A DNA stretch of 64,000 bases, taken from assembly GCF_000418365.1 (NCBI RefSeq), contig NC_021663.1, positions 186,001 through 250,000 on the forward strand, given 5' to 3'. Each line of letters opens with the position of its first letter. Position 1 is the stretch's first letter. Of this stretch, positions 51,216-59,889 are shown piece by piece. The DNA is from Corynebacterium terpenotabidum Y-11. Lineage in GTDB: Bacteria; Actinomycetota; Actinomycetes; Mycobacteriales; Mycobacteriaceae. The notes beneath the pieces are model-generated. The model searched no databases. It was given only the letters and a program-made list of their open reading frames with translations, and had not been told where the DNA came from. A program made the position numbers and the translations under genes.

Positions 51216-52937
51216 ATGAGCGAGAACACCTGGCACCAGTTCTACCCCGAGTGGGTGCGCCCCGAACTCGACTACGACGTCGCAGGAGAACGCACCCTCG
51301 CCGAGATCTTCGACCACGCGGTGACCACCTGGCCCGACCGGCCCGCGATGACCTTCTTCGGTACCACCGTCTCCTACGGCGAGTACGGACGCCAGGTCCG
51401 CCGATGCGCGGCGATGCTGCACAACCGTGGCGTCCGGAAGGGCGACCGGGTCGCCATCGCTCTGCCGAACTGCCCGCAGGCGCTGATCACCTTCTACGCC
51501 GTCGTCTCCCTCGGCGCGACCGCCACCCTGCACAATCCGCTGTACACCGCCCGTGAACTCACCATCGCGTTCAAGGACCACGGGGCGAAGGTCGGTGTGT
51601 TCTGGGACAAGGCGGTCGATGTCGCCCGCGAACTGCGGACCGTCAGCCCGCTGGAGCAGATCATCCCGGTGACCATCACCCGCGCAATGCCCTGGTACCT
51701 GCAGGGGGCGCTGCGGATCCCGGTCAAGCCGCTGGCGGCGATGCGCAGCAAGCTCACCGGCTCCACCGAGGGGCTGACCGAGTGGGGCGACCTCATGAAG
51801 GACGCCTCGGAATCCGAGGGACGTGCCCTCCTCGAGACCGCATCGGTGGGCCCGGAGGACATTGCCCTGGTGCTGTACACCTCCGGCACCACCGGTGCGC
51901 CGAAGGGTGCGGGGCTGTCGCATCGCAACCTGTGCGCCAACATCATCCAGGGTCGCGAATGGGTGCCGGGTCTCGGCGAAGATGAGCAGCCGGAGCGGAT
52001 GCTCGCCGCCCTGCCGATCTTCCACGCCTACGGGCTGACGATGAACATCACCCTCGCCCCGCTGGTCGGCGGTACGGTGCTGCTGCTGCCCGCGCCGGAG
52101 AAACCGCTGCTGGCGTCCGCCATGAAGAAGCAGAAGCCGACCTGGGTGCCGGGCGTCCCCGCGCTGTACCAGACGATCATGGACCTCGCGGAGCAGAAGC
52201 ACATCGACATCTCCGGAGTGAAGGCGTCCTTCTGCGGTGCGGCGAGCCTGCCTGTGGAGGTCGTGAAGCGCTGGGAGAACATGACCGGTGGGCTGCTCAT
52301 CGAGGGCTACGGACTCACCGAGACCTCACCGATCGTGCTCGGCAATCCGGCGAGCCAAGACCGGCGTCCCGGGTATGTGGGCATCCCGTTCCCGGACACG
52401 GAGGTGCGCGTGGTGTCGCAGAATGATCCGACCGTGGAACTGCCGGTCGGGGAGGCCGGTGAGCTGATCGCACGCGGCCCGCAGGTCTTCGGTGGGTATC
52501 TCAACCGGCCGGACGCCAACGCCACGGCCTTCGTGGAACTCAGCGACGGAGGGGCGCCGTGGTTCCGTACCGGTGACATGGCCGTGATGGAGGCGGACGG
52601 CTTCGTCAAGATTGTCTCGCGGATCAAGGAGATGATCGTCACCGGTGGGTTCAACGTGTACCCGGCTGAGGTCGAGGAGGTGCTGAGTGAGCATCCGTCG
52701 ATCACTGCGGCGAGTGTGGTTGGGCTGCCTCGGTCGGACGGGTCGGAGACTGTCGCTGCCGGTGTGGTGCTGGCGGCCGGGGCGCAGCTGGATGAGGAAG
52801 TCCTCCGGGAACACTGCCAGGAGGGGCTGGCCCGCTACAAGGTGCCTCGGGTGTTCAAGGTCTTCACTGAGCTACCGGCCGATCAGCTGGGCAAGGTGCG
52901 GCGCGTCGAGGTGCGGGAGCAGATGCTGCAGGGGTGA
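51216..52937 (+). CDS. Long-chain fatty acid-CoA ligase (FadD)
   Basis: AMP-forming acyl-CoA synthetase of 573 residues. The phosphate-binding motif is LVLYTSGTTGAPKGAGLSHR, followed by LPIFHAYGLTMN, EGYGLTETSPIVLGNP, WFRTGDMAVME and the A8/hinge region SRIKEMIVTGGFNVYPAEVE. The catalytic lysine is near the end, in PADQLGKVRRVEVRE. It probably activates fatty acids, possibly for corynomycolate or phospholipid synthesis. ATG at 51216. It is inserted between glf and glfT2, which are adjacent in Mycobacterium. Confidence 0.93.
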   Translation: MSENTWHQFYPEWVRPELDYDVAGERTLAEIFDHAVTTWPDRPAMTFFGTTVSYGEYGRQVRRCAAMLHNRGVRKGDRVAIALPNCPQALITFYAVVSLGATATLHNPLYTARELTIAFKDHGAKVGVFWDKAVDVARELRTVSPLEQIIPVTITRAMPWYLQGALRIPVKPLAAMRSKLTGSTEGLTEWGDLMKDASESEGRALLETASVGPEDIALVLYTSGTTGAPKGAGLSHRNLCANIIQGREWVPGLGEDEQPERMLAALPIFHAYGLTMNITLAPLVGGTVLLLPAPEKPLLASAMKKQKPTWVPGVPALYQTIMDLAEQKHIDISGVKASFCGAASLPVEVVKRWENMTGGLLIEGYGLTETSPIVLGNPASQDRRPGYVGIPFPDTEVRVVSQNDPTVELPVGEAGELIARGPQVFGGYLNRPDANATAFVELSDGGAPWFRTGDMAVMEADGFVKIVSRIKEMIVTGGFNVYPAEVEEVLSEHPSITAASVVGLPRSDGSETVAAGVVLAAGAQLDEEVLREHCQEGLARYKVPRVFKVFTELPADQLGKVRRVEVREQMLQG

Positions 52938-52950
52938 GGGGGTCGGAACA

Positions 52951-53031
52951 CCACCATGTCAGCATCTTGGCCTCCCAGGTCACTATCGGTACCCCGGAAG
53001 TGACCTGGGAGGCCAAGATGCTGACTGGTGG
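52951..53031. terminator. 33-bp hairpin after fadD, probable terminator
   Basis: The two 33-base arms pair perfectly apart from one extra T in the left arm, around a 14-base loop containing GGTACC. It begins 13 nt after the fadD stop. No T tract follows. Such a long stem is unusual for a simple intrinsic terminator. Confidence 0.6.
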
Positions 53032-53038
53032 GGCCCAG

Positions 53039-53075
53039 GGGGCGGGGCGGGGCGCGGCGGGGCGCGGCGGGGAAA
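53039..53075. repeat. GGGGC/GCGCGGCGGG short repeat
   Basis: GC-only stretch made of GGGGCG and GCGCGGCGGG units just upstream of the lipoprotein start. No function evident. Confidence 0.6.
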
Positions 53076-53099
53076 CATTGGGCCGGTAATGTAGGCGGA

Positions 53100-53633
53100 G
53101 TGAACCATTGCCGCGCTACCCACCGCGCCACCGCCCCGACCGCCCTGGCAGTCACCGCTGCCGCGACCGTGCTCGTCCTCACCGCCTGTTCCGGCGATGG
53201 TGACGGGACGGAGGCGACCACCACCGCTGAGGTGTTCGATGCTCCGCTCGCCACAGAAGCGCCGGCCGTGTCGGGGAATGTCGACGCCTTCAGCGCCACC
53301 GCCACGGCAGCGGGCTGGTCCTGCCTCCTGGGGACGGACCCGTTCACCGGACAACCGGGCGCGACCTGTTCCCCGGGTGCGGGCGATACGTTGACCCGGG
53401 CGGTCTTCGCCGTCTTCGACCGGGATGATGTGGCTGACGGGGCGCAGGCCGCGCAGCTGGCCCGGGAGTCCACCGTCGAGGAACTCGCCAAGAGTGGCAC
53501 AGATGTCGCGTCGGACTTTGTCGCCGACCAGTTTCTTCCGCTGGACTCGGACACCCTGTCCGGATACTGCGTCAACACCTTGGGGACGTGCTCCAGCAGC
53601 GGTTTCGACGACCTCGGGCTGACGCTCGGCTGA
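53100..53633 (+). CDS. Secreted lipoprotein of unknown function
   Basis: 177 residues. The signal peptide with lipobox LTAC (VLVLTACSGDGDG) is at residues 10-30, so the mature protein is lipid-anchored at the cell surface. The rest has four cysteines (WSCLLG, ATCSPG, GYCVN, GTCSSS), probably disulfide-linked, and no recognisable family. GTG start at 53100 follows GTAGGCGGA. It lies in the glf-glfT2 interval after fadD. Confidence 0.75.
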   Translation: MNHCRATHRATAPTALAVTAAATVLVLTACSGDGDGTEATTTAEVFDAPLATEAPAVSGNVDAFSATATAAGWSCLLGTDPFTGQPGATCSPGAGDTLTRAVFAVFDRDDVADGAQAAQLARESTVEELAKSGTDVASDFVADQFLPLDSDTLSGYCVNTLGTCSSSGFDDLGLTLG

Positions 53634-53791
53634 CGCTCGGCGGTCCTGCGGTTCGCGCCCGGTCGACCTCGCCTGCCCGCGATTCACAGGGGACCCCAAG
53701 GCCCCTGCGGCGTGCCGGACTACACCCCGCGCGTCCGATAGGGGATAATCGTCGGCGAACAACTGTCTACCGGAAGCCGGCGTAGTAATAC

Positions 53792-55849
53792 ATGAGCGCA
53801 AGCAGCGACCTCAGCGTCCACAGCACGACCGACACCTTCGACCCGCGGCGTCTCGCCCGGGTGATCCTGCCGAAGCGTGGTGAGCCGCGGGACGTCCGTT
53901 CCCTCTACATCGTGGAGGACGAGGCGACCCCGGGCCGGGTGACCGCCCTGTCCCGTACCTCGGCCGTCATTCCGGCCGGCACCGAGGTCAGCTTCGAGAC
54001 CTACTTCAACGGTTTCCCGGCGTCCTACTGGCGTCGCTGGAGCCAGCTTGACGAGGTCCAGCTGCGCGTCGAGCTCTCCGGGGACGCCCGGATCGACATC
54101 TACCGCTCCAAGATCGACGGTTCCCGCATCGCCGTGATCGGAGGTGTGGTGGAGATCGACGACTCCGGTCGCGGCACCGCCGAATTCACCATTTCCCTCG
54201 CTCCCTTCGAGGACGGCGGCTGGATCTGGTTCGACCTGACCTGTGAGTCGGAGACCACCATCCACGCCGCCGGCTGGTACGCCACGAAGGACGCCGCCGC
54301 CCAGCAGCTCGTCTCCGACACGGTCGTCGTCGACCAGGCCACCGGCGAGAAGACCACCCTGCACGCCGGGGACACGATCCCGGCCCGCGAGCCGCGCGTC
54401 ACCATCGGTATCCCCACCTTCAACCGCCCGGCCGACGCTGTCGCCGCGCTGGAGGCCCTGTCCTCCGACCCGGTCGTCGATTCCGTGGTCGACGCCCTCA
54501 TCATGCCTGACCAGGGCACGAAGCATCCGAAGGACGAGCCCGGCTTCCCGGCCGTCGAAGCCTTCTACGGTGACCGGCTGCGCATGCCGGTGCAGGGCAA
54601 TCTCGGTGGTTCCGGCGGCTACTCCCGCATCATGTACGAGGCCCGCCACCCCGAGCGCGGCACCGACAGCCCCTTCATCCTTTACATGGACGATGACATC
54701 GCCATTGAGCCGGACAGTGTCCTGCGGTCGCTGGCCGCGGCTCGGTACGCCGCCTCCCCGATGCTGGTCGGCGGGCAGATGCTGAACCTCCAGGAACGCT
54801 CCCACCTGCACACCATGGGTGAGATCATCGACCGCGGCAGCTTCATGTGGACCGCCGCGCCGAACACCCACTACGACCATGACTTCTACCGGCATCCGCT
54901 GCGTGACCGTGGCGAATACGGCGAGAACGCCTCCGGTGAGGAGATCGACTCCAAGGATCTGCACCGCCGCATCGACGCCGACTACAACGGCTGGTGGATG
55001 TGCATGATCCCGCGCGTCGTCGCCGACACCATCGGCCAGCCCCTCCCGCTGTTCATCAAGTGGGACGACGGTGAGTACGGTCTGCGCGCCCGGGACCACG
55101 GATTCCCGACGGCGTCCTGGCCCGGCATCGCGATCTGGCACATGGCCTGGTCCGACAAGGACGACGCCATCGACTGGCAGGCCTACTTCCACCTGCGCAA
55201 CCGTCTTGTCGTCGCCGCGCTGCAGCATGAGGGCAGCCCGAAGGGCATCGTCGTGTCGATGACGAAGGCCACCATCAAGCACCTCATGTGCCTGGAGTAC
55301 TCCACGGTCGCGATCCAGAACGAGGCGATGAAGGACTTCCTCGCCGGCCCGGACCAGCTCTTCGACATCCTTGAGACGGCTCTGCCGCGGATCAACAGTC
55401 TGCGTAAGGAATACCCGGACGCCGTGGTCGTCCCGTCGGCCACCGCCCTGCCTCCGGCCGACGGTGGTCCCGCGGGCCTCACTGATATTCCGGTGTCCCC
55501 GCTGAAGAAGATCACCGCCCTGGCGAAGGTGGTGCGCAACAACCTGCGTCCCGCCGACCCGCACCACCATGAGGTGCCGCAGGTGAACCTGCCGCCGATC
55601 GAGGCCCGGTGGTTCGCCCTCGGACGTATCGACGGCGGTACCGTCACCACGGCCGACGGTCGTGGCGTGGTGTACCGCAAGCGTGACCGGGACAAGGCTG
55701 TGGAGCTGGCGAAGGAATCCGCCCGACTGCAGAAGGAGGTCGCGGTGCGTTTCGACGAGATGCGTCAGCGCTACCGCGTCGCCCACCAGGAGCTCACCAG
55801 CACGGATGCCTGGGCCCGGGTCTTCGAGCCGGAGGCCGTCGTTGAGTAG
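53792..55849 (+). CDS. glfT2: Galactofuranosyltransferase GlfT2
   Basis: Processive polymerase that builds the galactan chain from UDP-galactofuranose with alternating beta-(1-5) and beta-(1-6) links. The 685-residue protein has a beta-rich N-terminal domain, then a GT-A domain: VTIGIPTFNRPADAVAALEA, the metal-binding FILYMDDDIAIEPDS (D300-D302), the WDD motif FIKWDDGEYGLR (D425/D426) and the active-site His near residue 450 in IAIWHMAWSDKDD. The C-terminal part is helical. It overlaps the next gene (TTG start) by eight bases. Matches Rv3808c in position and domain plan. Confidence 0.96.
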   Translation: MSASSDLSVHSTTDTFDPRRLARVILPKRGEPRDVRSLYIVEDEATPGRVTALSRTSAVIPAGTEVSFETYFNGFPASYWRRWSQLDEVQLRVELSGDARIDIYRSKIDGSRIAVIGGVVEIDDSGRGTAEFTISLAPFEDGGWIWFDLTCESETTIHAAGWYATKDAAAQQLVSDTVVVDQATGEKTTLHAGDTIPAREPRVTIGIPTFNRPADAVAALEALSSDPVVDSVVDALIMPDQGTKHPKDEPGFPAVEAFYGDRLRMPVQGNLGGSGGYSRIMYEARHPERGTDSPFILYMDDDIAIEPDSVLRSLAAARYAASPMLVGGQMLNLQERSHLHTMGEIIDRGSFMWTAAPNTHYDHDFYRHPLRDRGEYGENASGEEIDSKDLHRRIDADYNGWWMCMIPRVVADTIGQPLPLFIKWDDGEYGLRARDHGFPTASWPGIAIWHMAWSDKDDAIDWQAYFHLRNRLVVAALQHEGSPKGIVVSMTKATIKHLMCLEYSTVAIQNEAMKDFLAGPDQLFDILETALPRINSLRKEYPDAVVVPSATALPPADGGPAGLTDIPVSPLKKITALAKVVRNNLRPADPHHHEVPQVNLPPIEARWFALGRIDGGTVTTADGRGVVYRKRDRDKAVELAKESARLQKEVAVRFDEMRQRYRVAHQELTSTDAWARVFEPEAVVE

Positions 55850-56417
55850 TCGCGAAGCCGACCTGCTCGTCGCCCTGCAGGATTCCGTGGTGGACACCCC
55901 CGCTGGCCCGGCGGTCCAGGCCGCCGCCCGTGGGCTCAGCCACTTCGGCGAGCATGCTCTGGGGTGGATGGGTCTCGCTGCCGTCGGCGCGCTCGTCCAC
56001 CGTGGTGACCGTGACCCGCAGAAGGGGAGGGACGCCTGGCTCGCCCTGGGCGTCTCCGCATTCACCGCCCACGCCGCCTCGGTGGTTCTCAAGCGGGTGG
56101 TTCGGCGGGCCCGTCCCCACGATCCGCGGATCACCGTGAATGTGGGTACCCCCAGCAGGTTGAGTTTCCCCTCGTCACATGCGACCTCCACCGCAGCTGC
56201 CCTGATCGCCTTGTCCCGGATCATCGGTTCTGCCGCCCCGTTGGCGGGGATCCCGGTGATGATGGCGTCCCGTCTGGTGCTCGGCGTCCACTACCCGACC
56301 GATGTGCTGGCGGGGGTGGCGCTCGGCGCTGCGACCGAGCAGACTGTCCACCGATTCGCCGCCAGAACCGGCACGACCGGTACCACTGTCAGTACGACGA
56401 AGGAGAACGGCCGATGA
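55842..56417 (+). CDS. PAP2-family phosphatase (DPPR phosphatase-like)
   Basis: Membrane phosphatase of the PAP2 superfamily, syntenic with Rv3807c, which is proposed to remove the 5-phosphate from decaprenylphosphoryl-phosphoribose. The three family motifs are seen: KRVVRRARPHDPR, FPSSHATSTA and SRLVLGVHYPTDVLAG. The protein has 191 residues with several hydrophobic helices. TTG start at 55842, inside the end of glfT2, is needed to keep the family N terminus. Its stop overlaps ubiA by ATGA. Confidence 0.9.
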   Translation: MSSREADLLVALQDSVVDTPAGPAVQAAARGLSHFGEHALGWMGLAAVGALVHRGDRDPQKGRDAWLALGVSAFTAHAASVVLKRVVRRARPHDPRITVNVGTPSRLSFPSSHATSTAAALIALSRIIGSAAPLAGIPVMMASRLVLGVHYPTDVLAGVALGAATEQTVHRFAARTGTTGTTVSTTKENGR

Positions 56418-57466
56418 TCCCACACGACCCGTCATCGGAGGCCGAAGGCGGCTTCCTCGGCTCCGAACCGCACACCTCCGGCCTGGACAATGACTCCGCC
56501 GCGTGGACCGAACGCAACACCGCCACTTCCACGGACGGGGAGGGGAAGACGCCGCGGGCGCCGAAGAACCTGCCCGAGGCAATGATCAAGGCGATGCGCC
56601 CCAAGCAGTGGGTGAAGAACATCCTGGTCGTGGCCGCCCCCGCGGCGGCCGGTGGGGAGATGCTCTTCCACGGCGAGGTCATCCTCGACATCATCATCGC
56701 CTTCGTCGTCTTCTGCCTCGGTGCGTCCTCGATCTACCTGGTGAATGACGCCCGGGACGTCGAGGCTGACCGCGTGCATCCGACGAAGCGGTTCCGGCCG
56801 ATCGCGGCGGGCGTCCTGCCGGTGCCGATGGCGTACACCATGGCGGTGGTGCTCATCGTCGCGGCTATCGGGCTGAGCTTCCTGGCGTCGTCCGGGCCGG
56901 GACTGGCGATCGTCATCGCGATCTACATCGCCCTGCAGCTGGGCTACTGCTTCGGCTGGAAGCACCAGCCGGTGATCGACATCGCCCTGGTCTCCTCCGG
57001 TTTCATGCTGCGCACCATGGCCGGCGGTGTGGCCGCGGACATCGACCTGTCCCAGTGGTTCCTGCTCATCGCCGCCTTCGGTTCGCTGTTCATGGCGGCG
57101 GGCAAGCGGTACGCGGAGCTGAAGCTGGCGATGCGGTCCGGTGCGAAGATCCGTAAGTCGCTGGAGAGCTACACCCCGACCTACCTGCGGTTCGTGTGGA
57201 CCATGGCGGCGACCGGTGTGGTCGTCTTCTACGCGCTGTGGGGCTTCGACATGAGCCAGCAGCATCCCGGTCACGCATCAGTCTGGTACCAGGTGTCGAT
57301 GGTGCCGTTCACTGTCGCGATCCTGCGCTATGCCGCGGACGTCGACCGTGGTGAAGGCGGTGCCCCTGACGAGATCGCTCTCAAGGACAGGACGTTGCAG
57401 GCACTCGCCCTGATCTGGGTGGTCATTATCGCGATGGCTGTCTACATCATCCCGGAGATCAGCTGA
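56414..57466 (+). CDS. ubiA: Decaprenyl-phosphate phosphoribosyltransferase (UbiA/DPPR synthase)
   Basis: Membrane prenyltransferase homologue that joins decaprenyl phosphate to PRPP, the first step of arabinose donor synthesis. The 350-residue protein has an approximately 60-residue disordered tail, then a UbiA core: RPKQWVKNILVVAAP, the acidic motif VNDARDVEADRVHPTKRFRP (N111-D112 onward) and GKRYAELKLAMRSGAKIRKS. About nine hydrophobic helices. Position equals Rv3806c. ATG 56414 overlaps the PAP2 stop by four bases. Confidence 0.95.
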   Translation: MIPHDPSSEAEGGFLGSEPHTSGLDNDSAAWTERNTATSTDGEGKTPRAPKNLPEAMIKAMRPKQWVKNILVVAAPAAAGGEMLFHGEVILDIIIAFVVFCLGASSIYLVNDARDVEADRVHPTKRFRPIAAGVLPVPMAYTMAVVLIVAAIGLSFLASSGPGLAIVIAIYIALQLGYCFGWKHQPVIDIALVSSGFMLRTMAGGVAADIDLSQWFLLIAAFGSLFMAAGKRYAELKLAMRSGAKIRKSLESYTPTYLRFVWTMAATGVVVFYALWGFDMSQQHPGHASVWYQVSMVPFTVAILRYAADVDRGEGGAPDEIALKDRTLQALALIWVVIIAMAVYIIPEIS

Positions 57467-57596
57467 CCGGATGGCCGCCCACCACACTGTTGGCGGGAAT
57501 AGTCACCGTTTGGTAACGTTTCGATCCGACGCTCCGATAGGCTCCGTGACAAGCGAGGTCTCCGTCACCCGAGCCGAAACCTGGAAGAGAGTAAAG
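57467..57596 (+). other. Gap where aftB would be expected; promoter region
   Basis: Only 130 bp separate ubiA from the mycolyltransferase, so there is no room for aftB here. TTTGGTAACG at about 57509-57518 and TAGGCT at 57537-57542 could be promoter elements, but the match is weak. Confidence 0.45.
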
Positions 57597-58682
57597 ATGA
57601 CGACACGCACTGGAAAGCACAGTTCCGCCAAGGGATCACTGGGGCGCAAGGTTGCCGCACTGATTACCGCGGCTGCTGCTGCCCTGGGCATCGCCGCCGT
57701 CGCCACCCCGGCGGCATCCGCCGATAACCGGGAAGCCCGCGGTGAGGGCTGCTCCTGGAGCGACTACGGATCCTACGTCCAGAACTGCTGGTTCTGGTCG
57801 GCTGCCATGGGCCAGGACATCCAGGTCCAGATCAAGCGCTCCAACAGTGATGCTGCGATCTACATGCTCGACGGTCTGCGCGCCCGCGATGACTGGAACG
57901 CCTGGACCTGGCAGGGTAACGGCGTGGACCTCTTCGTCAATGATGACGTGAACGTGGTCATGCCGGTCGGCGGTGCCTCGCAGTTCTACACGGACTGGAT
58001 CGGCAACTTCGGCGGCAACACCACCCCGAAGAACCCGAAGTGGGAAACCTTCCTCACCTCGGAGCTGCCTTCCCAGCTGCAGTCCAAGTTCGGCATCTCG
58101 CCCACCCGCAACGCTGTGGTCGGTCTGTCGATGGGTGCCACCGCCGCCCTGAACCTCGCCGCGCACCACCGTGACCAGTTCAAGCAGGTCACCTCCCTGT
58201 CCGGATACCTCAACATGACCGCTCCGGGCATGTACCTGGCCATGCAGTTCGCCATGAACCAGGGCTCCGCAGGCGCGAACATCTGGGATATGTGGGGAGG
58301 CCCGCTGGACCCGGCCCGGTTCCGCAATGATCCGCTGCTCAACGTCGCGTCGCTGCGGGGCATGCCGGTCTACCTTGCTTCTGCCGCAGGCATCCCGGAC
58401 CTCAACAAGGACGTCCCCAACTTCTTCAGCGATCCGATCGGCGGCATGGCCGGCATCATGCTGGAGAAGATGGCTGCCGCCCAGACCGGCGTGTACGAGC
58501 TCGCTGCCCGCGTTGCCGGTGCCGATGTGACCTCCAGCTACCCGATCATCGGCGTCCACAACTGGACGCTGTGGAACCCGGAGCTGACCAAGGCCCGCCC
58601 GGCGATCCTCAACGCGCTGGGGATCGGTAACCAGGCCGATCCGGCCGGTTCGACCATCGGATCCATCGCTCTGTCGATCTAG
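57597..58682 (+). CDS. Mycolyltransferase (antigen 85-like), short form
   Basis: Secreted serine acyltransferase that moves corynomycolate from trehalose monocorynomycolate to arabinogalactan or trehalose. Signal peptide 1-44 ends AASA before DNREARG. The alpha/beta-hydrolase core has the nucleophile Ser178 in VVGLSMGATAALNLAAHH and a C-terminal His321 in IIGVHNWTLW. The family block VNVVMPVGGASQFYTDW is present. Length of 361 residues is of the Cmt type without LGFP repeats. GGAAGAGAG stands before ATG 57597. Which acceptor it uses cannot be told from sequence. Confidence 0.93.
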   Translation: MTTRTGKHSSAKGSLGRKVAALITAAAAALGIAAVATPAASADNREARGEGCSWSDYGSYVQNCWFWSAAMGQDIQVQIKRSNSDAAIYMLDGLRARDDWNAWTWQGNGVDLFVNDDVNVVMPVGGASQFYTDWIGNFGGNTTPKNPKWETFLTSELPSQLQSKFGISPTRNAVVGLSMGATAALNLAAHHRDQFKQVTSLSGYLNMTAPGMYLAMQFAMNQGSAGANIWDMWGGPLDPARFRNDPLLNVASLRGMPVYLASAAGIPDLNKDVPNFFSDPIGGMAGIMLEKMAAAQTGVYELAARVAGADVTSSYPIIGVHNWTLWNPELTKARPAILNALGIGNQADPAGSTIGSIALSI

Positions 58683-58706
58683 ACGCCACCTGTCACTTGA
58701 CTTCCC

Positions 58707-58752
58707 TGACCCCACCGGTCGGCTCCCGAACCTGGGACGACCGGTGGGGTCA
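58707..58752 (+). terminator. 15-bp hairpin after the first mycolyltransferase gene
   Basis: TGACCCCACCGGTCG and CGACCGGTGGGGTCA are perfect inverted repeats around 16 bases, 24 nt after the stop. No T tract follows. Confidence 0.75.
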
Positions 58753-58826
58753 GTCCGTTCCCGCCCACAGCGAGGAGATGGCGGGAGTGAGGGTCGGCCG
58801 GGCAGGGCTGTCGTAGGATGCGAGGC

Positions 58827-59546
58827 ATGGGAACCTCCACAACCGGTACCGCATCCGAGTCACGACCGGGCAGGCCCCGGCGCCGTCCCGTCGATCGGGG
58901 ACACCGCCCGGTCCTGCGTGGTCGCCTGCACGAGAACTCGGCCTGGTACTTCGCCGGGACAGGCACGGCGTTGACCGTCTCCTCCTTTGTCCTTCACGGC
59001 GCGGCTGCACTGTCCTGGGTCACGGCGCTGTACACCCTCTGCCTCGTCGGTCTGTTCACTGTCTCCGCCCTGTACCACCGGGCGCCGTGGCGTAGTGAGG
59101 AGACGGTCAACGCGTGGCGTCGGGCCGACCACTCAATGATCGCCGTGTTCATCGCGGGAACCTACGGGCCGGTCGTGGTCTACAGTTTCGACTCCTGGTC
59201 CGACGGGCTGTGGGTCCTGCCGGTGTGCTGGGTGGCAGCAGCCGCCGCGGTCGCGCTGAACATCTTCTGGATTGGCCATCCCCGGTGGGTGGATGTGGTG
59301 GTCTACCTGGTCCTCGGCTGGGTGGCGGTGCTGCGTCTCGGCGGATTCTCGGATGCCTTGCCCACAGTGGCCGGGCTGCTCATTGTCGCCGGTGGCCTGG
59401 TGTACTCGGCGGGAGCCGTGGTCTATGGTCGGAAGAGCCCGAACCCGTCGGACCGGTGGTTCGGTTTCCACGAGGTCTTCCACGCGGCGACGATCATCGC
59501 GGCGGCCCTGCACCACATCGCGATCTGGCTGCTCATCCTGGGCTGA
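58827..59546 (+). CDS. Hemolysin III/TrhA-family (PAQR-like) membrane protein
   Basis: 239-residue protein with seven hydrophobic helices and the HlyIII/PAQR metal motifs: SALYHRAPWRSE, RADHSMIAVFIAGTYGPV and the C-terminal FHEVFHAATIIAAALHH. Bacterial members are linked to membrane fluidity. They are not proven hemolysins here. Start chosen at ATG 58827, with 58818 as an alternative. It sits between two mycolyltransferase genes, which hints at a membrane or envelope role. Confidence 0.9.
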   Translation: MGTSTTGTASESRPGRPRRRPVDRGHRPVLRGRLHENSAWYFAGTGTALTVSSFVLHGAAALSWVTALYTLCLVGLFTVSALYHRAPWRSEETVNAWRRADHSMIAVFIAGTYGPVVVYSFDSWSDGLWVLPVCWVAAAAAVALNIFWIGHPRWVDVVVYLVLGWVAVLRLGGFSDALPTVAGLLIVAGGLVYSAGAVVYGRKSPNPSDRWFGFHEVFHAATIIAAALHHIAIWLLILG

Positions 59547-59889
59547 CCCAGGTCGGTGCGAGGCTGCCGGTGCGGGCGGGTGGAGTAACGGCGCTGCGCC
59601 GGGGACGATTGTCTCCCATACTGGTGTCTGTCTCTGTTAGAGTGGACGCTAACCTTCAACTAAAACTTGAGAGTTGTGGCGTGTCGTCATTGAGACGCCG
59701 TGACGGATGGCCATAATGGTCTGGTCACGCTCCAGGATCATCCGGCCGGTGCCGGTGAGAACGGTTCCGTGCCGCAGCTGCCGTCGGACAGGAGGGGAAC
59801 CTGTCCGGGAGTGGTTGTGGTCCGGTCCCGCCGATCGCCCGATGTACGACCCCGACAGATGAATGACACAGAAGAGGAATAACCGAGAC
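59547..59889 (+). promoter_or_regulatory. Leader region of cop1 with a hairpin
   Basis: 343 bp with no gene. A hairpin at 59785-59807 has CGGACAGG and CCTGTCCG arms around a loop AGGGGAA, about 80 bp before the start codon. Further upstream CAACT/AGTTG (about 59657-59676) is a weak dyad. A long leader of this kind may control cop1 translation or stability, or simply contain the promoter. Confidence 0.45.

Noticed and set aside
53720..56224. 834-codon open frame opposite glfT2
   Set aside because: Antisense to glfT2, which has its catalytic motifs in frame.
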